NCBI GenBank assembly: GCA_041652575.1
Contig: JBAZHC010000009.1
Span: 62,001 to 126,000, forward strand
Reading direction: 5' to 3'
Source of the DNA: Phycisphaerae bacterium
GTDB lineage: Bacteria > Planctomycetota > Phycisphaerae > Sedimentisphaerales > UBA12454
DNA length: 64,000 bases
Below, piece after piece: positions 54,774-63,619 of the stretch. Positions within the stretch are counted from its first letter, which is position 1, and each line of letters begins with the position of its first letter. The notes under the pieces are model-generated. The model was not told where the DNA came from. It saw nothing but the letters and a program-made list of their open reading frames with translations, and ran no database searches. A program made the translations under genes and the position numbers.

Positions 54774-56615
54774 ATGAGTCTTCCTCGATGTGAATATCCT
54801 CGTCCGCAATGGGTTCGTGATAAGTGGTTTTGTTTAAATGGTAAGTGGGAATTCGAAATTGATAATGATGATGACGGGATAGAAAGAGGGCTTGTCAACC
54901 GTCAGTTAAAGAAAAATATAATTGTGCCATTCTGTCCCGAGTCCGAACTTTCAGGAATCGGTTTCACAGGCTTTATGAAAGCGGTCTGGTATCGTAAAGA
55001 AATCGAGATACCTTCCAACTGTGTCGGTAAAAAAATATTGCTGCATTTTCAAGCAGTTGATTACGATGCAACAGTATGGGTTAATGGAATTGAAGCCGCC
55101 CGCCATCGCGGTGGTTGGTCCGGCTTCACTATAGACCTGAGCCTGTTCGTAAAGCCAGGCGACAAAACAGTAATTACTGTTCGCGCCAGAGACGATATGA
55201 AGCAGGCGATGCCCAGAGGCAAACAGTCGATGGAACTTGAAAACCATGATTGCGTATATACGAGGACGACGGGTATATGGCAAACCGTTTGGATAGAAGC
55301 TGTTGGCGAACGTTATCTCAAGCGGCCTAAAATAACACCTTTTGAGCTTAATTCGTTTTCAATCGAACAGAGTATTGAGGGTGATCCAAAAGGTCTTAGC
55401 GTCAAAGTTACAATCAAAGATGCAAATGGGAAAATCGCAGACCATGTGTGCAAATTTAATTGCTTAAATTCCGCTGTTTTTACGATTGCTATTCCCCAAC
55501 ACAAGATACGGCTTTGGTCGCCTGAAAATCCATTCCTTTACGACCTGGATGTTGAGTTAATTGATCAGCAAGGCAAAATCATAGATTCTGCCAAAAGTTA
55601 TGCGGGGCTGAGGAATATAACCATCGAGGGCAAAGCAGTTAAGATTAACGGCAAGTCGATATTCCAGCGATTAGTGCTCGACCAGGGGTATTATCCCGAT
55701 GGCATCATGACGGCACCTACTGAAGAAGCATTGATCCGTGATATCGAACTTTCGCTCAAGGCGGGATTTAATGGAGCGAGACTTCATCAAAAAGTATTTG
55801 AAGAAAGATTTCTTCATCACTGCGACAGATTGGGTTATTTGGTATGGGGTGAATTCGGAGATTGGGGCCTGACCCATGGCGTTATTGACGAAGGTTATAA
55901 CCAGCCCGGAGCAGCGATTGTTTCACAGTGGATGGATGTATTAGAAAGAGACTATTCGCATCCAAGTATTATCGGGTGGTGCCCCCTCAATGAGTTGCTG
56001 CAAGTCATCGAGGATAAATACACATTTCTCAATGATGTTACCAGGGCGCTGTTCCAGGTTACAAAAGGTTATGATAAAACAAGACCTGTGATTGATGTTT
56101 CGGGTTTTTCACATAGGGTATTTGAGACGGATATTTACGACAGCCATCTTTATGTTCAGAATCCAGACCTGTTTTCTGAAATGATGTCGCCTCTTGCACA
56201 GAACAGGCCGTTCATTAACACCGAATTCGGCTGCAATATTGATTCGGATATGACAGGCAGGGCCGTTTCCGTTCCATATAGAGGCCAGCCATATTTTGTC
56301 AGTGAATTTGGCGGGATATGGTGGAATGAAGAAGAAGCGTTGAAATCTCAAATTGATACCGGCAACAGGAATGAGTCATGGGGTTACGGCGGCAGGCCCA
56401 AAACCATAGATGAATTTTATAAAAGGTTTGAAGGCTTATGCACGGTACTGTTGAAAAATAAAGATATGTTCGGATACTGTTATACGCAATTAACTGATGT
56501 ATTCCAGGAACAAAATGGAATTTATAATTTTGATCGCAGCCCGAAATTTGATATAGCAAAAATTCGGGCAGTTCAACGGCAAAAAGCAGCGATAGAAGCT
56601 TTTGCCTCGCGGTGA
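54774..56615 (+). CDS. Glycoside hydrolase family 2 enzyme
   Basis: A 613-residue protein without a signal peptide. The start at 54774 follows CGGAG; an in-frame ATG at 54693 lies within the previous gene. Order: jelly-roll sugar-binding domain (PRPQWVRDKWFCLNGKWEFE, FMKAVWYRKEIEIP), Ig-like domain (about 220-310, IRLWSPENPFLYDLDV), then TIM barrel. GWCPLNELLQ holds the likely acid/base E407, and FVSEFGGIWW the likely nucleophile E511 (another TEFG Glu lies earlier). It is a retaining beta-glycosidase, for example beta-galactosidase, beta-glucuronidase or beta-mannosidase. It should act in the cytoplasm on imported oligosaccharides. Followed by rhamnose mutarotase. Confidence 0.88.
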   Translation: MSLPRCEYPRPQWVRDKWFCLNGKWEFEIDNDDDGIERGLVNRQLKKNIIVPFCPESELSGIGFTGFMKAVWYRKEIEIPSNCVGKKILLHFQAVDYDATVWVNGIEAARHRGGWSGFTIDLSLFVKPGDKTVITVRARDDMKQAMPRGKQSMELENHDCVYTRTTGIWQTVWIEAVGERYLKRPKITPFELNSFSIEQSIEGDPKGLSVKVTIKDANGKIADHVCKFNCLNSAVFTIAIPQHKIRLWSPENPFLYDLDVELIDQQGKIIDSAKSYAGLRNITIEGKAVKINGKSIFQRLVLDQGYYPDGIMTAPTEEALIRDIELSLKAGFNGARLHQKVFEERFLHHCDRLGYLVWGEFGDWGLTHGVIDEGYNQPGAAIVSQWMDVLERDYSHPSIIGWCPLNELLQVIEDKYTFLNDVTRALFQVTKGYDKTRPVIDVSGFSHRVFETDIYDSHLYVQNPDLFSEMMSPLAQNRPFINTEFGCNIDSDMTGRAVSVPYRGQPYFVSEFGGIWWNEEEALKSQIDTGNRNESWGYGGRPKTIDEFYKRFEGLCTVLLKNKDMFGYCYTQLTDVFQEQNGIYNFDRSPKFDIAKIRAVQRQKAAIEAFASR

Positions 56616-56681
56616 TTTTATAATTTTTGTTAGAAAAGATAAAAAACAATCTAAATGATAAAAAATCAAGGGAAAGTGGTA

Positions 56682-56996
56682 ATGCAAAATAAAGCTTTGA
56701 AGATGCAATTAAAGAAGGGTTTTGAAGAAGAGTACAGGAAACGGCATGATGAGATATGGCCTGAATTAAAAAAGGAAATAACGGCAGCAGGTATTTCAGA
56801 TTATTCTATTTTTCTGGATGAAGAGATACTGACCCTTTTTGCCGTGCAGAAATTAGCGGAAAATAATACCGCAGATAAATTGCCCCAGACGGAGATATTG
56901 AAAAAATGGTGGAAATACATGGCCGATATAATGGAAACAAATCCTGATAATTCTCCGGTTTGTAAACCTCTCAAAAAAGTTTTCCACATGGATTAA
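56682..56996 (+). CDS. rhaM: L-rhamnose mutarotase
   Basis: A 104-residue cytoplasmic enzyme that interconverts the alpha and beta anomers of L-rhamnose. The start at 56682 gives the same 104-residue length as E. coli RhaM; an upstream ATG at 56655 has no ribosome site. Conserved features are EEYRKRHDEIWPELKKEI (catalytic His22 region as in RhaM), the SIFLDEEILTLFAV strand and KWWKYMADIMETNPDNSPVC, whose WW and NPDNSP are diagnostic. It lies between a GH2 and a GH29 gene. It shows that free L-rhamnose (or a similar 6-deoxy-hexose such as L-fucose, which a related mutarotase FucU handles) is produced by this locus. Confidence 0.93.
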   Translation: MQNKALKMQLKKGFEEEYRKRHDEIWPELKKEITAAGISDYSIFLDEEILTLFAVQKLAENNTADKLPQTEILKKWWKYMADIMETNPDNSPVCKPLKKVFHMD

Positions 56997-57015
56997 GAAT
57001 AGAAAAGAATAACAA

Positions 57016-58248
57016 ATGACAATGCCGCAACCTTTTACAAGAATAGCTATATTTGAAAAGCTTGGATACGGAATGTTTATTCACTGGGGTCTATATTCCC
57101 AACTTGGACGAGGTGAATGGGTCAGGTTTATTGAAAACATTCCGGCGGAAGAATATATCAGGCTCAAAGACTCTTTTACTGCGAATGAATTTGATGCAAA
57201 TGCAATAGCCAAGCTGGCAAAAAAAGCAGGAATGAAATACGCATGCCTTACGGTTCGTCATCATGATGGATTTTCTTTGTATAATACAAGAGGTCTCAGT
57301 GATTTTGATGCGATGCATAGCCCTGCAGCTCGCGATATTGCAGCAGAGTTTGCTAATGCCTGCCGTAACGAAGGCATTGCACCTTTTTTTTATCATGCAA
57401 CTTATGATTGGCATCAGAAAAATTTCGAGAATGATTTTGCCGCATATATAGATTATCTCTGCGATTCAATTGAAATCTTATGCCGATATTATGGCAGAGT
57501 CGGCGGTTTCTGGTTCGATGGGAACTGGAGTAAACCTGAAAGCGACTGGCAGGAGAGCAGGCTTTACGGCATTATCAGAAAATATCAGCCTGATGCGATT
57601 ATAATCAATAACACCGGTCTGCACGCAAGAGGCGAAGTTGGGCACGATGAAATTGATTGCGTAACATTCGAACAGGGTCGCCCTGAATTGATGAATCGCA
57701 GGGGAATGAAAAAATATCTCGCAGCAGAGATGTGTCAATCGATAAATTCGCATTGGGGAATAGGAAAAAACGATTTCAATTATCTTTCTCCGAAGGAAAT
57801 TATTGAAAACCTCTGTGCCTGCCGTAAAGTTGGTGCCAATTATCTTTTAAACATTGGCCCGACAGCAAGCGGCAAAATCCCAGATTACGAAGCTTCTGTG
57901 CTTTGTCGTGTAGGGCAGTGGGTACAAATGTATGCCGATGTGATTTATAATGGCAAGCCATATATGATTGCAGAAAATGGCGTTGATTTTGCGCTCGAAG
58001 TAAATGACAAAATCTATTTATTTATACATGATTTGGGAGTTGGCGGACACATCAACGTTACCACTGTAATCCAAAAGACCTATCCCAAAATATTTACAGG
58101 GATCAATATGCCTGTAAATAAAGTAGTTTGGTTTGATAATGGACAGGAGCTTGATTTTGTTCACGATAAGAATGGCTCATTAAGTTTCAATGCAGCCGGT
58201 TATCCTTATGGGACAAATCTCGTTGTAAGAGTCGCTCAGGTATCATGA
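57016..58248 (+). CDS. Alpha-L-fucosidase (GH29)
   Basis: A 410-residue retaining alpha-L-fucosidase-like enzyme without a signal peptide, probably cytoplasmic. GH29 blocks: LGYGMFIHWGLYSQLGRGEW, ACLTVRHHDGFSLYNT, FYHATYDWH, GGFWFDGNW with nucleophile D168, and ANYLLNIGPTASGKIPD near the end of the barrel. The general acid/base is not obvious, as in many GH29-A members. It is the last gene of the plus-strand run; its stop codon abuts the stop of the convergent gene at 58249. Together with the PLL-like lectin it makes L-fucose a likely constituent of the target glycan. Confidence 0.92.
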   Translation: MTMPQPFTRIAIFEKLGYGMFIHWGLYSQLGRGEWVRFIENIPAEEYIRLKDSFTANEFDANAIAKLAKKAGMKYACLTVRHHDGFSLYNTRGLSDFDAMHSPAARDIAAEFANACRNEGIAPFFYHATYDWHQKNFENDFAAYIDYLCDSIEILCRYYGRVGGFWFDGNWSKPESDWQESRLYGIIRKYQPDAIIINNTGLHARGEVGHDEIDCVTFEQGRPELMNRRGMKKYLAAEMCQSINSHWGIGKNDFNYLSPKEIIENLCACRKVGANYLLNIGPTASGKIPDYEASVLCRVGQWVQMYADVIYNGKPYMIAENGVDFALEVNDKIYLFIHDLGVGGHINVTTVIQKTYPKIFTGINMPVNKVVWFDNGQELDFVHDKNGSLSFNAAGYPYGTNLVVRVAQVS

Positions 58249-59760
58249 TTATCTGATATTCGCTAAATCAAGTTTGTACATTATTTGATTATAGTCATAC
58301 CGGGGCGTCGGCTGCTTTGTACCTGAAAACATCGAGCAATATGTTCCTTCAAAATAAATTATTCGGCCATTTTTTTGATCGAAAAAAGTATGATGTACGG
58401 GATTATAAAAAGTGTAATGGTCATGGGTAACTATTTTCCAGCACTTACTCCATGGCCCCGTTATATCGTTGGCTTCTGCGTACCATATCTCTCCGAAGGC
58501 TGAAGTTTTTCCAAAAGCTTCACCCGCGACAATAACCCACTTCTTTCGGTAGTCGTTCCATGCCAGTGAACCGCTTGCCAGCAACGGAGTTTCATTGGTG
58601 TCCGCCGATAATGGCTTGTACCTGACTTCATTAGGCAATATTAATCCTGCTTTATTTAATTCGCGTTCTTCTCTGGCGCCAATAGGGTCTGTCCCGGTTA
58701 GCCATTGATATATTAATTTCCCTTTTTCGTTACGGTTAAGCTCTGATTTATCTTTTAAATATCTGCTGCCAGGCTTCAAACACGTAAATGTCTGATATGA
58801 GTTAGGGTCAAGAATACTGTTATAATCGGCTTTAACACGAATGGTTGCGTAAGGGTCGGCAAACCAGAAATAATCTACCCCATCAACAGCATATTTTATT
58901 GCATGACCTCTTGGGCAGTCCCACTGCCTTTTCAAATCAAGACTTTTAATTTTTTCAAATATATTTTTCTTGTCATTATAAACTGCCAATCCGTGTTCGA
59001 CCCGCTCTCCAAGACTTTTCATTCTGGAATAATGCACAATCATTTTTTCGTTGTCACCGTATTTGACAAGTATCGGACTTCCTATCCAGATGGCCTCATC
59101 ACCTTCAAAAGGAAACATTATCCTTACATTATTATTATCATCAGTGAAATATTTGAGATTAATTCCGATATTCGGGTCTAAACCGCCTTTTACCTCTAAA
59201 TCTGAAACTGCTCCTGCCACCTTAAATAGTCCGAGACGATGTCCCGGCTTGCGGGTATCCCCCCAAAACCAGTAGATTTTATTTTTATAAACCAGGGCCT
59301 GCGTCGAATCCTGCCCCATGACAGAACTGTTGAATACAGGTGCACTGATTGGTGTCGGCAATCCTAATTTTACACTATCAGCATAAATTCCCTGACCGGT
59401 AATTCTGTATAATCTTTCGGCTCTGTTAATTCTCTTGATTTTTATTTCGCCGTATCCGCCGGGCCTGGTAACAAAAGCTTCGCCGGAGTAATTCCATCTG
59501 TCTTTGTATGAATCGTAACCGTGGCTTTTAACAAAAAACCAGACGTTTTTATCCATTAAACCGGGTTCGTAAAACGCGACTATGCCTGCACTATCGGTGT
59601 AGTAAACTATATCGTTTACGATGCTCAGTTCGACCAGGGGCACACCTCTGCCGGTTTGTTCGTCGATGACCTTTATTTGAAAATATGGGTTTGTTGTGCT
59701 AAAGGAAAATTCGGCAAATAACAATAGAATATAGATTAAATCGAATGTTTTACGTCGCAT
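58249..59760 (-). CDS. Secreted beta-propeller-like protein of unknown function
   Basis: A 503-residue protein with a signal peptide (MRRKTFDLIYILLLFAEFSF). Residues about 25-115 resemble a carboxypeptidase-regulatory-type beta-sandwich (FQIKVIDEQTGRGVPLVELS, TDSAGIVAFYEPGL). The rest suggests a five-bladed propeller, with SSVMGQDSTQALVYKNKIYW, FWGDTRKPGHRLGLF, DYFWFADPYATIRVK, WNDYRKKWVIVAGEA and PWSKCWKIVTHDHYTFYNPV, of the style of DUF4185 / GH43-like folds. I do not recognise a named family or a clear catalytic triad. It is convergent with the fucosidase gene and divergent from the GH38 gene at 59954. Confidence 0.6.
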   Translation of the reverse strand: MRRKTFDLIYILLLFAEFSFSTTNPYFQIKVIDEQTGRGVPLVELSIVNDIVYYTDSAGIVAFYEPGLMDKNVWFFVKSHGYDSYKDRWNYSGEAFVTRPGGYGEIKIKRINRAERLYRITGQGIYADSVKLGLPTPISAPVFNSSVMGQDSTQALVYKNKIYWFWGDTRKPGHRLGLFKVAGAVSDLEVKGGLDPNIGINLKYFTDDNNNVRIMFPFEGDEAIWIGSPILVKYGDNEKMIVHYSRMKSLGERVEHGLAVYNDKKNIFEKIKSLDLKRQWDCPRGHAIKYAVDGVDYFWFADPYATIRVKADYNSILDPNSYQTFTCLKPGSRYLKDKSELNRNEKGKLIYQWLTGTDPIGAREERELNKAGLILPNEVRYKPLSADTNETPLLASGSLAWNDYRKKWVIVAGEAFGKTSAFGEIWYAEANDITGPWSKCWKIVTHDHYTFYNPVHHTFFDQKNGRIIYFEGTYCSMFSGTKQPTPRYDYNQIMYKLDLANIR

Positions 59761-59859
59761 ATTCTCGCCCGGATTCCTGTGAAAAAGTATTTTCTTGATT
59801 AGCAGTATTACGGAATATCAACGTTCAATACAGTACCAAATCTGCTTAAAAAATCAAGT

Positions 59860-59876
59860 TTTACTTTCGGAGTAAA
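59860..59876. promoter_or_regulatory. Inverted repeat in the divergent intergenic region
   Basis: TTTACT (59860-59865), five bases, AGTAAA (59871-59876), between the divergent genes at 59760 and 59954. It may be an operator; no protein can be assigned. Confidence 0.35.
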
Positions 59877-59953
59877 GTTGTTGCGATTCGGATTTGTTCT
59901 GATATGATTTGAAACTGGTTAAAATTGTTATCATTTAATTTTATGGGATATTT

Positions 59954-62434
59954 ATGGAAAAAATGGTTCATTTAATATGTAATGCGCATCTTGACCCGGT
60001 ATGGCTTTGGGAATGGGAAGAAGGAGCGGCAGAAGTACTCTCGACATTCCGCACCGCCGCTGATTTATGCGAAAAGAACAAAACTTTCATTTTTAATCAC
60101 AATGAAGTAATCCTGTATGAATGGGTGAAGGAATACGAACCCAGGCTTTTCGAGCGTATTAAGAAACTTGTCAAAGCCGGCAGGTGGCACATTATGGGCG
60201 GCTGGTATCTTCAGCCGGACTGCAATATGCCCTGCGGCGAGTCATTTGTTCGCCAGATTCTTGCGGGTCGTCAATATTTCAAAAAGAATTTCGGAATTAA
60301 ACCGACAACAGCTATTAATTTTGACCCTTTTGGTCATAGTCGGGGACTTGTGCAGATACTTGCCAAATCCGGCTATGATTCATACCTGTTCGGCAGGCCG
60401 CAGCAGCAGTGGATGGAACTGAAAAATGACCTTTTTGTTTGGGTAGGGTTTGACGGCTCTGAGATTTTGGCAAAGAGATTCAGGGGCTGGTATCAGACCG
60501 GTCTTGGTAAAGCCAAAAAACAGGTTATCGAAAGGGTTGAACAATCGAAAGATAATATCGTGGAGATTCTATGGGGTGTAGGCAATCATGGTGGTGGGCC
60601 GAGCAAAAAAGATTTAGCCGATATTAACGGTCTAATAAAGCAGTTTAAGGGTGCCAAAGTATTGCATTCCACGCCTGAGGCTTATTTTGCACAGGTTTGT
60701 GATAGCAGTGCAGACCTTGAAAAGCGTCATGCGGATTTGAACCCATGGGCGATAGGCTGTTATACTTCCATGATTCGTATCAAGCAAAAGCATCGCAGGC
60801 TTGAAAACGAACTATATATGGCGGAAAAGATGGCATCTTCCGCTGCGGCTAACGGGCTTTTAAAATATCCGCATGATGAATTTACCTCGGCATCCAGAGA
60901 TTTAATGTTCGCGCAGTTTCACGACATATTACCGGGATCATCAATTCAGCCGGTTGAAGAGGCGGCATTGCGGACGATGGATCATGGATTGGAGATTATT
61001 TCAAAAATAAAGACTCGTTGTTTCTTTGCTTTTGCCTCCGGGCAGAAGAAAGCCAAAGAAGGACAGATTCCTGTTATGATTTATAACCCGCATCCGAATA
61101 ATATCGCCGGTGTTTTTGAATGTGAATTTAATCTGGCTGATTTTAATAACGCAGGAACTTTCACGAATATTAAAGTTTTTCATAACGGCAGAATTGTCCC
61201 CAGTCAGATTGAAAAGGAATCAAGTAATTTTGCGATGGAATGGCGAAAGCGAATAGTGTTCCATGCCGAGTTGGAACCATGCCAGATGAATAGATTTGAT
61301 TGTGCGTTAGAAACAATTGATAAAAAGCCTGCCGTTCAAAAGGCTTCAAAGAATGGTAAAATTATTTTTGACAATTCTCAGTTAAAGGTTGTTGTTAATA
61401 CTAAGACCGGCTTGATAGACAAATATAGCGTAAATGGCGTTGATTTTGTAGGCAAAGGAGCCTTTTGCCCGGTCGTTCTTGAGGATAGTGAGGACCCGTG
61501 GGAAATGCGGAAGGCTGGTTTCGGGAAAGCAATCGGCAAGTTCAAACTACTTGACAAAACTTCCGGCACGAAATTCAGCGGACTAAATGGAGTCAAGCTC
61601 GATTCGGTACGGATCGTTGAAGACGGCGACGTCAGAACGGTGGTAGAAGCTGTATTCGGATTTGAGGAATCATTTATCTGTCAAAAATATAAACTGCCTA
61701 AAACAGGCACTGAATTTGAAGTGGAAACAAGGGTTTACTGGAATCAGAAAAACAGACTTCTCAAATTGCAGATTCCGGTGACTGACGCGGGAAGCGATTA
61801 TTTTGGACAGACGGCTTTCGGTACTCAGCAATTACCGTCAAATGGCAATGAAGCCGTTGCTCAAAAATGGGTTGCTGTTGTAAATTCAAAATCCGATAAG
61901 TGTTTCAGTTGTATAAATGACGGTATTTATGGCTCCGATTTTTCCGGCAGAATTTTACGCCTTACACTGCTTCGTTCGCCGGCATACAGCGGTCATCCGA
62001 TAGGTGATAATGAGATACTTAAGCCGGACAGGTTTATATCCCGTATAGACCAGGGTGAAAGACTTTTCAGATTCTGGATAAATGGCGGAGCAGTTGACAA
62101 TAGACTTGAAAAAATTGAAAATGAGGCTCTCGCCAAAAATGAAAATCCTTTTGCGCTGTCGTTTTTCCCAGATGGAAGCGGTAAAAAGCCGAAACCGTTT
62201 GCGGTTATGAATAAAACAGTTATAGAAATATCCGCCGTTAAAAAGGCGGAAAATAATAATGGCTGGATAATCAGGCTTTTTAATTCGAGTCCTAAAAAAC
62301 AGGCAGCTCGGTTGAAATTGCCTGTTTTGGATATTAAAACAAGGCTCGATTTCGGCCCATTTGAGATAAAAACTCTGAGAGTAAATAGTAAGGGTAAGAT
62401 TTTTGAAGTCAACCTTATGGAAGAAAAAATATGA
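59954..62434 (+). CDS. Alpha-mannosidase (GH38), canonical active site
   Basis: An 826-residue cytoplasmic (no signal peptide) zinc-dependent alpha-mannosidase. The N-terminal domain has LICNAHLDPVWLWEWEEGAA (H12 and D14 zinc ligands), HIMGGWYLQPDCNMPCGESF, and INFDPFGHSRGLVQIL with nucleophile D124, then FAQFHDILPGSSIQPVEEA with the last zinc-ligand His. The C-terminal beta domains follow (residues about 450-826), with NTKTGLIDKYSVNGVDF and SPAYSGHPIGD. It is unlike the GH38 protein at 27490, which lacks the nucleophile. It is followed 81 bp later by the sulfatase-maturating enzyme. Mannose is therefore a probable component of the glycan. Confidence 0.92.
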   Translation: MEKMVHLICNAHLDPVWLWEWEEGAAEVLSTFRTAADLCEKNKTFIFNHNEVILYEWVKEYEPRLFERIKKLVKAGRWHIMGGWYLQPDCNMPCGESFVRQILAGRQYFKKNFGIKPTTAINFDPFGHSRGLVQILAKSGYDSYLFGRPQQQWMELKNDLFVWVGFDGSEILAKRFRGWYQTGLGKAKKQVIERVEQSKDNIVEILWGVGNHGGGPSKKDLADINGLIKQFKGAKVLHSTPEAYFAQVCDSSADLEKRHADLNPWAIGCYTSMIRIKQKHRRLENELYMAEKMASSAAANGLLKYPHDEFTSASRDLMFAQFHDILPGSSIQPVEEAALRTMDHGLEIISKIKTRCFFAFASGQKKAKEGQIPVMIYNPHPNNIAGVFECEFNLADFNNAGTFTNIKVFHNGRIVPSQIEKESSNFAMEWRKRIVFHAELEPCQMNRFDCALETIDKKPAVQKASKNGKIIFDNSQLKVVVNTKTGLIDKYSVNGVDFVGKGAFCPVVLEDSEDPWEMRKAGFGKAIGKFKLLDKTSGTKFSGLNGVKLDSVRIVEDGDVRTVVEAVFGFEESFICQKYKLPKTGTEFEVETRVYWNQKNRLLKLQIPVTDAGSDYFGQTAFGTQQLPSNGNEAVAQKWVAVVNSKSDKCFSCINDGIYGSDFSGRILRLTLLRSPAYSGHPIGDNEILKPDRFISRIDQGERLFRFWINGGAVDNRLEKIENEALAKNENPFALSFFPDGSGKKPKPFAVMNKTVIEISAVKKAENNNGWIIRLFNSSPKKQAARLKLPVLDIKTRLDFGPFEIKTLRVNSKGKIFEVNLMEEKI

Positions 62435-62515
62435 GTATTTAAGTTCAACTCCGATAACCGTTATAACTGAGTGCTTATATACTTTGTTTTCAAAAAAATA
62501 AAAGGAACTCTCAAA

Positions 62516-63616
62516 ATGCCTTTTTCACTGCTCATTAAACCTGCGGGGCCAGATTGCAACCTTAACTGCAGGTACTGTTTTTATTCTGGTAAAGATTGTT
62601 TATTTGGGCAGGGGCCGCATCGCATGAGCGGGATGGTACTCGAGAAAATGATTTCCGATTATCTGAAATTGGGATTTACAGTTAGTAATTTTGCCTGGCA
62701 GGGAGGGGAACCGACATTGATGGGACTGGATTTCTATAAGAAAACAGTGGAACTGCAGAAAAAATATGGAAAAGATGGCCAGATTGTCAGCAACTCCCTT
62801 CAAACTAATGGTATTTTGTTAGATGATGACTGGTGTAAATTTTTGAATGAATACAAGTTTCTGGTCGGCATCAGTCTTGACGGCCCTGCGAAGTATCACG
62901 ACTATTACAGGCTCAATCGTTCGGGTGAGGGTACATTCGATAAAGTAATGGCTGCTGTCGAAAAATGTAAAAAGCATAAAGTGGAATTCAATGTTCTTGT
63001 ATTGCTTAATGATAAAAATGTTGTTGACCCTGACGGTTTGTTTGATTTTTTTATCTCTCAAGGCATTAAATTTCTGCAATTTATTCCTTGCGTGGAAAAT
63101 GACCCTGAAACGGACAAGATAACTCCTTTTAGCGTAACGCCTGAACAATACGGTAGTTTTATTCTTCGTATATTTGAACTTTGGAAGAATTACGGCCCGG
63201 ACAAGCTCAGCATAAGGATTTTTGATTCAATGATGAATTATATATTAAACCAAAATCATACTAATTGTACCTTTAGATGGCATTGTGATGATTATATTGT
63301 TATTGAGCATAACGGTGATGCCTATTGCTGTGATTTTTTTGTAGAGCCGGAATATAAACTCGGTAATATTATGGAAACTCCTGTTGAGAAATTGTTATCG
63401 TGTGATGTTAAGAAAGAATTTTCGGAAAGAAAAAAACAGTTATCTGATAAATGTTTGCTTTGCAGGCACAGTATGGTATGTCGAGGCGGCTGTTTAAAAG
63501 ACAGATTAGTATCTAATCGCAGCTTTTCAGACGTAAGTTATTTCTGCGAGAGTTATAAATTAATCTTTGATAAAATCCTGCCGGAATTAACCTGGATTAT
63601 AGGTACGAAGTTTTAA
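62516..63616 (+). CDS. Anaerobic sulfatase-maturating enzyme (radical SAM/SPASM)
   Basis: A 366-residue radical SAM enzyme that oxidises the active-site Cys (or Ser) of sulfatases to formylglycine without oxygen. The start at 62516 is preferred (AAGGA upstream). The radical SAM motif is CNLNCRYC (C14, C18, C21), followed by NFAWQGGEPTLMGLDFYKK and SLQTNGILLD. The SPASM part has CTFRWHCDDYIVIEHNGDAY, CCDFFVEPEYKLGNI and CLLCRHSMVCRGGCLKDR, giving the Cys ligands of two auxiliary Fe-S clusters. All five sulfatases in the window have Cys at the modified position. It acts in the cytoplasm, before their Tat export. It indicates an anaerobic or microaerobic life. Confidence 0.95.
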   Translation: MPFSLLIKPAGPDCNLNCRYCFYSGKDCLFGQGPHRMSGMVLEKMISDYLKLGFTVSNFAWQGGEPTLMGLDFYKKTVELQKKYGKDGQIVSNSLQTNGILLDDDWCKFLNEYKFLVGISLDGPAKYHDYYRLNRSGEGTFDKVMAAVEKCKKHKVEFNVLVLLNDKNVVDPDGLFDFFISQGIKFLQFIPCVENDPETDKITPFSVTPEQYGSFILRIFELWKNYGPDKLSIRIFDSMMNYILNQNHTNCTFRWHCDDYIVIEHNGDAYCCDFFVEPEYKLGNIMETPVEKLLSCDVKKEFSERKKQLSDKCLLCRHSMVCRGGCLKDRLVSNRSFSDVSYFCESYKLIFDKILPELTWIIGTKF

Positions 63617-63619
63617 TAG

